Of a stretch of 17,944 bases of DNA, positions 14,414 through 17,944 are shown one piece after another. Below the pieces are notes generated by a model, which had not been told where the DNA came from, did no database searches, and saw only the letters and a program-made list of their open reading frames with translations. The number at the start of each line of letters is the position of its first letter. The stretch's first letter is position 1. Position numbers and translations under genes: made by a program. This DNA is from an uncultured Clostridium sp. (GTDB lineage: Bacteria; Bacillota_A; Clostridia; TANB77; CAG-508), in NCBI GenBank assembly GCA_930980675.1, contig CAKNIU010000021.1:1-17944 (forward strand). Reading direction: 5' to 3'.

Positions 14414-15457
14414 TTAATGTGATAATATTTTTCCTCCACCTAAAACAACATCTCCATCATAAAACACTACTGATTGTCCTGGGGTAATGGCTCTTTGAGG
14501 TTCATCAAAAATTACTCTTGCATAACCTTTAGTAAGTAATATTATTTTTGCTGGCTTAGGCTCAGCAGCATATCTAATTTTTGCATTCACTTTTATTCCT
14601 GTTTTTACATTATCTACTAACCAATTAATATCTGCTGCAAGTAAGCTATCTTTATATAAATCTTTTTCTTCTCCCACTATAAGCTCATTTTTTAATTTGT
14701 TAAAATCTATTACAAACAAAGGAACAGGATTTGATATGCCTAGACCCTTTCTCTGACCAATTGTATATTTGTATAATCCATTATGCTTCCCTAATATATT
14801 TCCTTTTTTATCTACTATATTGCCTTCTTTTGGTTTAAACTTAGCTTTTTTCTCTAGAAATTCTTTATAATCTCCATTGGGTATAAAGCAAATATCCTCA
14901 CTATCTGGTTTATTTGCAACATCTAGACCATATTTTTTAGCTATTTCTCGTATTTCTTCTTTACTCTCAAATTTTCCTAACGGAAATATAGTATGATTCA
15001 ACATTTCTTTTTTAATATCATATAACACATAGCTTTGGTCTTTTTGGATATTATTTGCCTTTTTTAAAACATTAGCATTATATTTATCATCAAATTCTAT
15101 TTTAGCATAATGACCTGTTGAAATATAACTACACTTCAACTCTTTTGCTCTTTCATACATGAATCCAAATTTCATAAATTTGTTACAAACAATGCAAGGA
15201 TTTGGCGTGGTACCACTTCTATATCCTACAATAAAATTTTTGATAACAAAGTCCTTAAAATCATTTCTTAAATCTAAAAAAGTAAAAGGAATTTGTAATT
15301 TTTTGCATACCTTTCTTGCATCTGAGGCATTTTTTGTATCATCTCCCCAAAGCAACATATTTACACCTATTACGTCATATCCTTGCTCTTTAAGTAGAAT
15401 AGCTGAAACAGAACTATCTACTCCTCCACTCATACCTAATAAAACTCTTTTATTCAT
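14414..15457 (-). CDS. mnmA: tRNA-specific 2-thiouridylase MnmA
   Basis: Adenylates and thiolates U34 of tRNA-Lys, tRNA-Glu and tRNA-Gln in the cytoplasm, taking sulphur from a cysteine desulfurase that is not in the window. The PP-loop is MSGGVDSS (9-16). The catalytic Cys pair is Cys88 in NPCIVCN and Cys190 in SEDICFIP. Other landmarks are TGHYAKI, KDQSYVLY and the GQRKGLGI segment, with the usual C-terminal beta-barrel ending GQSVVFYDGDVVLGGGKI. Its 347 residues are typical. AAAAGG precedes the ATG by 9 nt. It is divergent from ssrA. Confidence 0.97.
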   Translation of the reverse strand: MNKRVLLGMSGGVDSSVSAILLKEQGYDVIGVNMLLWGDDTKNASDARKVCKKLQIPFTFLDLRNDFKDFVIKNFIVGYRSGTTPNPCIVCNKFMKFGFMYERAKELKCSYISTGHYAKIEFDDKYNANVLKKANNIQKDQSYVLYDIKKEMLNHTIFPLGKFESKEEIREIAKKYGLDVANKPDSEDICFIPNGDYKEFLEKKAKFKPKEGNIVDKKGNILGKHNGLYKYTIGQRKGLGISNPVPLFVIDFNKLKNELIVGEEKDLYKDSLLAADINWLVDNVKTGIKVNAKIRYAAEPKPAKIILLTKGYARVIFDEPQRAITPGQSVVFYDGDVVLGGGKILSH

Positions 15458-15493
15458 TTTTAATAACCTTTTTATAATTATAAATTCTACATA

Positions 15494-15499
15494 ATTATA
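15494..15499 (-). promoter_or_regulatory. Candidate -10 box of mnmA
   Basis: A TATAAT on the minus strand about 37 bp before the mnmA start. The -35 region is poor (TGGTAA at 17 bp), so this is a weak call based on position. Confidence 0.4.
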
Positions 15500-15541
15500 T
15501 CATAAAGTTATTAAGTTTACCATAATTTTTTGTAATTTTAT

Positions 15542-15570
15542 TTGCTATCTTTCATAAAATATAGTATAAT
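15542..15570 (+). promoter_or_regulatory. ssrA promoter
   Basis: TTGCTA (15542-15547), 17 nt, TATAAT (15565-15570). The primary transcript would start near 15577, about 50 nt before the mature tmRNA 5' end, which fits 5' processing by RNase P. Confidence 0.65.
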
Positions 15571-15628
15571 AATAAGTGTATGCTTAATTTGCTGTCAATT
15601 TATATAAGGTTACACTCAATATTTACAC

Positions 15629-15987
15629 GGGGGTGTAAATGGTTTCGACAGTTATTTAGAAGTATTTATAGCGAGTAGTGGATGGTTGCTTTGGCCACTT
15701 AAAATCAAGCAAACTAAATATAAAGGCTAACGATAGAGAATTAGCTTACGCTGCTGCCTAAGGCTCAGCGTCGCCTTACCCAAGAGCCTACTGCTTGGAA
15801 TAAGACGTCGACAAAAGTAGGAAACAAAGTTGCTTATTCCATTTAAGCAATGGGTATTTTAAATGGATATAAATAAAATGCTTTGTTCATTTGCTATTTT
15901 ATTTAGAATTTTAAAAATGAACTGCACTCGGAGAAGTAAATATGGAAAAATAATTGGACGCGAGTTCAACTCTCGCCACCTCCACCA
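15629..15987 (+). ncRNA. ssrA: Transfer-messenger RNA (tmRNA)
   Basis: Rescues stalled ribosomes together with SmpB and tags the unfinished protein. The tRNA-like part is formed by the 5' end GGGGGTG (15629-15635), the conserved TGGTTTCGACA segment, and the 3' end with a TTCAACTC T-loop followed by CACCTCC that pairs with the 5' strand; ACCA is encoded (15984-15987). The mRNA-like part starts at GCT 15726 and reads ANDRELAYAAA, ending at TAA 15759-15761. It is a one-piece tmRNA of about 359 nt. The tag ends in AAA instead of the commoner LAA. A bidirectional terminator lies at 16054-16082. smpB is not in the window. Confidence 0.96.
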
Positions 15988-16053
15988 ATTAATTATTATG
16001 TAAATTTTACTTATAAATATAATAAGTGTTAATCGATATTATATAAGCTTACA

Positions 16054-16086
16054 AAAAGGTATGAGCTTTGCTCACACCTTTTATTT
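16054..16086. terminator. Bidirectional terminator between ssrA and the dGTPase gene
   Basis: AAAAGGTATGAGC (16054-16066) pairs with GCTCACACCTTTT (16070-16082), 13 positions with one A-C mismatch and a TTT loop. T-rich sequence follows on the plus strand and a run of five T on the minus strand, so it can end both ssrA and the convergent dgt-like gene. Confidence 0.8.
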
Positions 16087-17294
16087 TAAAAATGTATAAT
16101 TTCATTGTACATATCAATTGCAAATTTATCTGTCATACCAGATATATAGTAAATAATTGCTTGAATATAATCTTCTTTTTTATTAATATCAAAAACGACT
16201 TTATTTTTCAATCCTTCACGTTTACCTATGTTCCAATATTTCTCTATCCAACTATAAAAATTATTCAATAAATTAGGATAATATTTAGCCATATTTCTAA
16301 TTTTATTTGGTGTATTTTCTCCATCATAAGTATCCTTTAATATATCAAATATTTGATTTATTACTATTTCAAAATATTTATTGGATGGATTCATTCTTTT
16401 AGCACCATAAATGTATTTATAGTTAAAAACTTTTATTTTGTCCATCATTTCAATAGCTTCTTTTGAAAGTCTTATGCCTTCTTCCGGTGAAGAGTTTTTA
16501 CAAATATCTGTTACCAATGTATTTATTATAGCAGAATTGCTGGTTTTGCTAGTAATACCTGTAATGTCTGATAATTCATTTAACATATCCTCTGTCAAAA
16601 AATTTTCTTCTATGGCATCTTCTATATCTCTTCCTAAATATGATATTTTATCTGAAACCTTTACTATGCAGGCCTCCCAAGTAAAAGGAGCATATTCATT
16701 TGGTTTTGTATAATTATTTAAGTCTATTGCTTCTACTCTAGGCTTTATACTATTTTCATCTATTTCACCACAATGTGAAATTATGCCATCTCTTACTGCA
16801 TAAGTTAAATTTAAATTTTGCTTATTTCCTTCATAGTCATCTAAAAGTTCTACATTGTCAACTATATTAAGACCATTTTGCTCATGCCAAAATGGTTTGC
16901 CTAGTTCTCTTTGAGATATACTTGATAAAATTTTTTCGCCTTTATGTCCAAAAGGTCCATGCCCCACATCATGCCCACAAGCAATAGCTCTAGTAAGTTC
17001 ACTATTTAATCCCAAATAATTTGAAATAGTATAACTTATAGATTCAACATAATTTACATGCTCTATTCTTGTAGAAATATGGTCATTTTCTGGTGAAAAG
17101 AATACTTGTGTTTTATGTTTTAGTCTATTATAAGCGTTTGTATGCAAGATTCTATTAAAATCTCTTTCGAAAGGGGAACGTATATCTCCTGGTTTTGAAT
17201 AAAGTTCTTGCTCTCTTTTTATCATTTGATTCCATTTTGGATTATTTTCGTTTGCTGAGTAGTTTTTAAATAAATTTTTATTTTCCATAATCAT
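16086..17294 (-). CDS. dgt: dGTP triphosphohydrolase-like HD-domain protein
   Basis: Predicted to hydrolyse dNTPs to nucleosides and triphosphate, controlling the dNTP pool. N-terminal FERDFNRILHTNAYNRLKHK matches the dGTPase pattern of Phe-x-x-Asp-x-x-Arg. The HD metal site is visible as RIEH, then GHDVGHGPFGHKGE. Further landmarks are the SHCGE motif in DGIISHCGE and VKVSDKISYLGRDIEDAIE, which supplies the last metal-binding Asp. The frame is open to a TTG at 17345, but the only good ribosome-binding site (AGGAGAG, 17340-17334) lies inside that extension. I choose the ATG at 17294 (402 residues). A perfect 10-bp hairpin separates the two. The specific substrate is unproven; some relatives act on other dNTPs. 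Confidence 0.9.
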   Translation of the reverse strand: MIMENKNLFKNYSANENNPKWNQMIKREQELYSKPGDIRSPFERDFNRILHTNAYNRLKHKTQVFFSPENDHISTRIEHVNYVESISYTISNYLGLNSELTRAIACGHDVGHGPFGHKGEKILSSISQRELGKPFWHEQNGLNIVDNVELLDDYEGNKQNLNLTYAVRDGIISHCGEIDENSIKPRVEAIDLNNYTKPNEYAPFTWEACIVKVSDKISYLGRDIEDAIEENFLTEDMLNELSDITGITSKTSNSAIINTLVTDICKNSSPEEGIRLSKEAIEMMDKIKVFNYKYIYGAKRMNPSNKYFEIVINQIFDILKDTYDGENTPNKIRNMAKYYPNLLNNFYSWIEKYWNIGKREGLKNKVVFDINKKEDYIQAIIYYISGMTDKFAIDMYNEIIHF

Positions 17295-17340
17295 TGTGGC
17301 ATAAATACATTTTAATTTATTATTTATGCCAAACTCTCCT
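17295..17340 (-). promoter_or_regulatory. Shine-Dalgarno site separated from the start codon by a hairpin
   Basis: On the minus strand AGGAGAG (17340-17334) is followed by TTT, then GGCATAAATA (17330-17321), a 13-nt loop, TATTTATGCC (17307-17298), ACA and the ATG at 17294. The 10-bp stem is perfect. Folded, it brings GGAG to about 8 nt from the ATG; unfolded, the gap is about 40 nt. An ATG in the loop is out of frame. Confidence 0.6.
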
Positions 17341-17382
17341 CTCAAATATTTTTATAAATAATTTTAGTAACTTGCTTCACCT

Positions 17383-17396
17383 CAGAAAATTTTCTG
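17383..17396. repeat. Perfect 14-bp palindrome
   Basis: CAGAAAATTTTCTG, extendable by a TCAC/GTGA pair, lies between the GtrA gene and the dgt-like gene. On the plus strand it leads into six T, so it could terminate antisense transcription. On the minus strand it sits about 90 bp before the dgt start and could be an operator. Confidence 0.5.
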
Positions 17397-17410
17397 TGAT
17401 TTTTTATTTA

Positions 17411-17842
17411 TTAATTTTTCTTTTTAAAAACAAATATTTTACTAAATACATAATTTCCTATTATTACCAAAACTTGAGATATCAATTTTATTATTTTATC
17501 ATTTCCATGCAAACAAGTTACACCTACAAACATTATAAGCATATCTAAAATTAGTGTTGTAAATCTTGAGGCAACAAATTTGCTTAATTCTTTAAATTTA
17601 TTTTTTTCCTTACTCTCAAAAACGAATTTTCTATTTGTAACATATGCAAATGCAACACCTGCAATCCATGATAATATATTAGCAATTTGTAATTGTATAG
17701 CATTTTCTGGATTTAATAATGTAAATATTAATCCATAATAAACAATTAAAGAAACTACTGTTGTAAGTACTCCAAATATTAGATACATTATTACTTCTTT
17801 TGTACATATTTTTTTCATTGGTTTTGTTACTTTTTCTTTCAT
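17411..17842 (-). CDS. GtrA-family membrane protein
   Basis: A small four-helix membrane protein of the family that includes GtrA, thought to help move polyprenyl-linked sugars across the membrane for glycosylation of wall polymers. Helices are seen at IMYLIFGVLTTVVSLIVYY, the IANILSWIAGVAFAYV segment, FTTLILDMLIMFVGV and LISQVLVIIGNYVFSKIFVF. The family landmark is NRKFVFES before the third helix, with YVFSKIFVFKKK at the end. The frame is open from 17899, but GAGG lies 9 nt before the ATG at 17842, giving about 143 residues, the usual size. A partner glycosyltransferase would be expected nearby, possibly beyond the window edge. Confidence 0.9.
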   Translation of the reverse strand: MKEKVTKPMKKICTKEVIMYLIFGVLTTVVSLIVYYGLIFTLLNPENAIQLQIANILSWIAGVAFAYVTNRKFVFESKEKNKFKELSKFVASRFTTLILDMLIMFVGVTCLHGNDKIIKLISQVLVIIGNYVFSKIFVFKKKN

Positions 17843-17944
17843 TACAATTAACCTCGCTTTTCTTATTATGCCCGTCCCCGACAAAAAACTATTTACCATA
17901 GTAACTATCTAATAATATTTGTTTAATTTCACTTACTAGTGGTA

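Noticed and set aside
17862..17885. GC-rich patch (GTCGGGGACGGGC on the minus strand) before the GtrA gene
   Set aside because: It recalls dispersed GGGGACGG elements of Clostridia, but the copy is short and has no paired partner in the window.

Overview
The window looks like chromosome from a low-GC Gram-positive bacterium of the class Clostridia, probably an uncultured gut lineage. The evidence is AT-rich DNA with purine-rich Shine-Dalgarno sites, near-consensus sigma-A promoters (TTGACA, 17 bp, TATAAT), a Firmicutes-type gene set (MutS2, CdaA, RecN with a Gram-positive LexA box, one-piece tmRNA) and a pilin-like N-terminus of a type common in gut Clostridia. No finer taxonomic assignment is supported by the sequence alone.

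Layout. 1-1980: lysS (minus), preceded by its own promoter and by a separate structured ncRNA gene that has a consensus promoter and a terminator. 1981-5960: recN (minus) under a promoter overlapped by an SOS box, then a DUF2207 membrane protein whose Gly-rich C-terminus appears frameshifted. 5960-7380: a scar with a C-terminal fragment of a COG2865-type ATP-binding regulator joined to a 3'-truncated, internally deleted group II intron. 7457-8870: a prepilin-like/formylglycine-generating-enzyme-fold surface protein (minus) behind a leader that looks like a transcription attenuator. 8899-11189: mutS2 (plus).

11183-11416 lies between convergent mutS2 and a DUF2651-like gene. It holds what I consider the most interesting element: an apparent ~200-nt minus-strand RNA gene made of three tandem hairpins (period 52-53 bp) whose inner stems change sequence but keep pairing. 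11434-14365 is a minus-strand run, probably one operon: a small membrane protein, cdaA (c-di-AMP synthesis), truA (tRNA pseudouridine) and, after a long inverted repeat, a Cys/Asn-rich DUF2651-like protein. 14414-15457 is mnmA (tRNA 2-thiouridine). 15629-15987 is ssrA (tmRNA). 16086-17345 is a dGTPase-like HD hydrolase whose Shine-Dalgarno site is separated from its start codon by a perfect 10-bp hairpin. 17411-17842 is a GtrA-family membrane protein.

Most of the genes are housekeeping genes for translation (lysS, truA, mnmA, ssrA, mutS2) and genome maintenance or nucleotide signalling (recN, cdaA, dgt). Accessory material is confined to 5960-8870. The less ordinary signals are in the RNA and leader elements. 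No tRNA or rRNA gene and no CRISPR array was seen.
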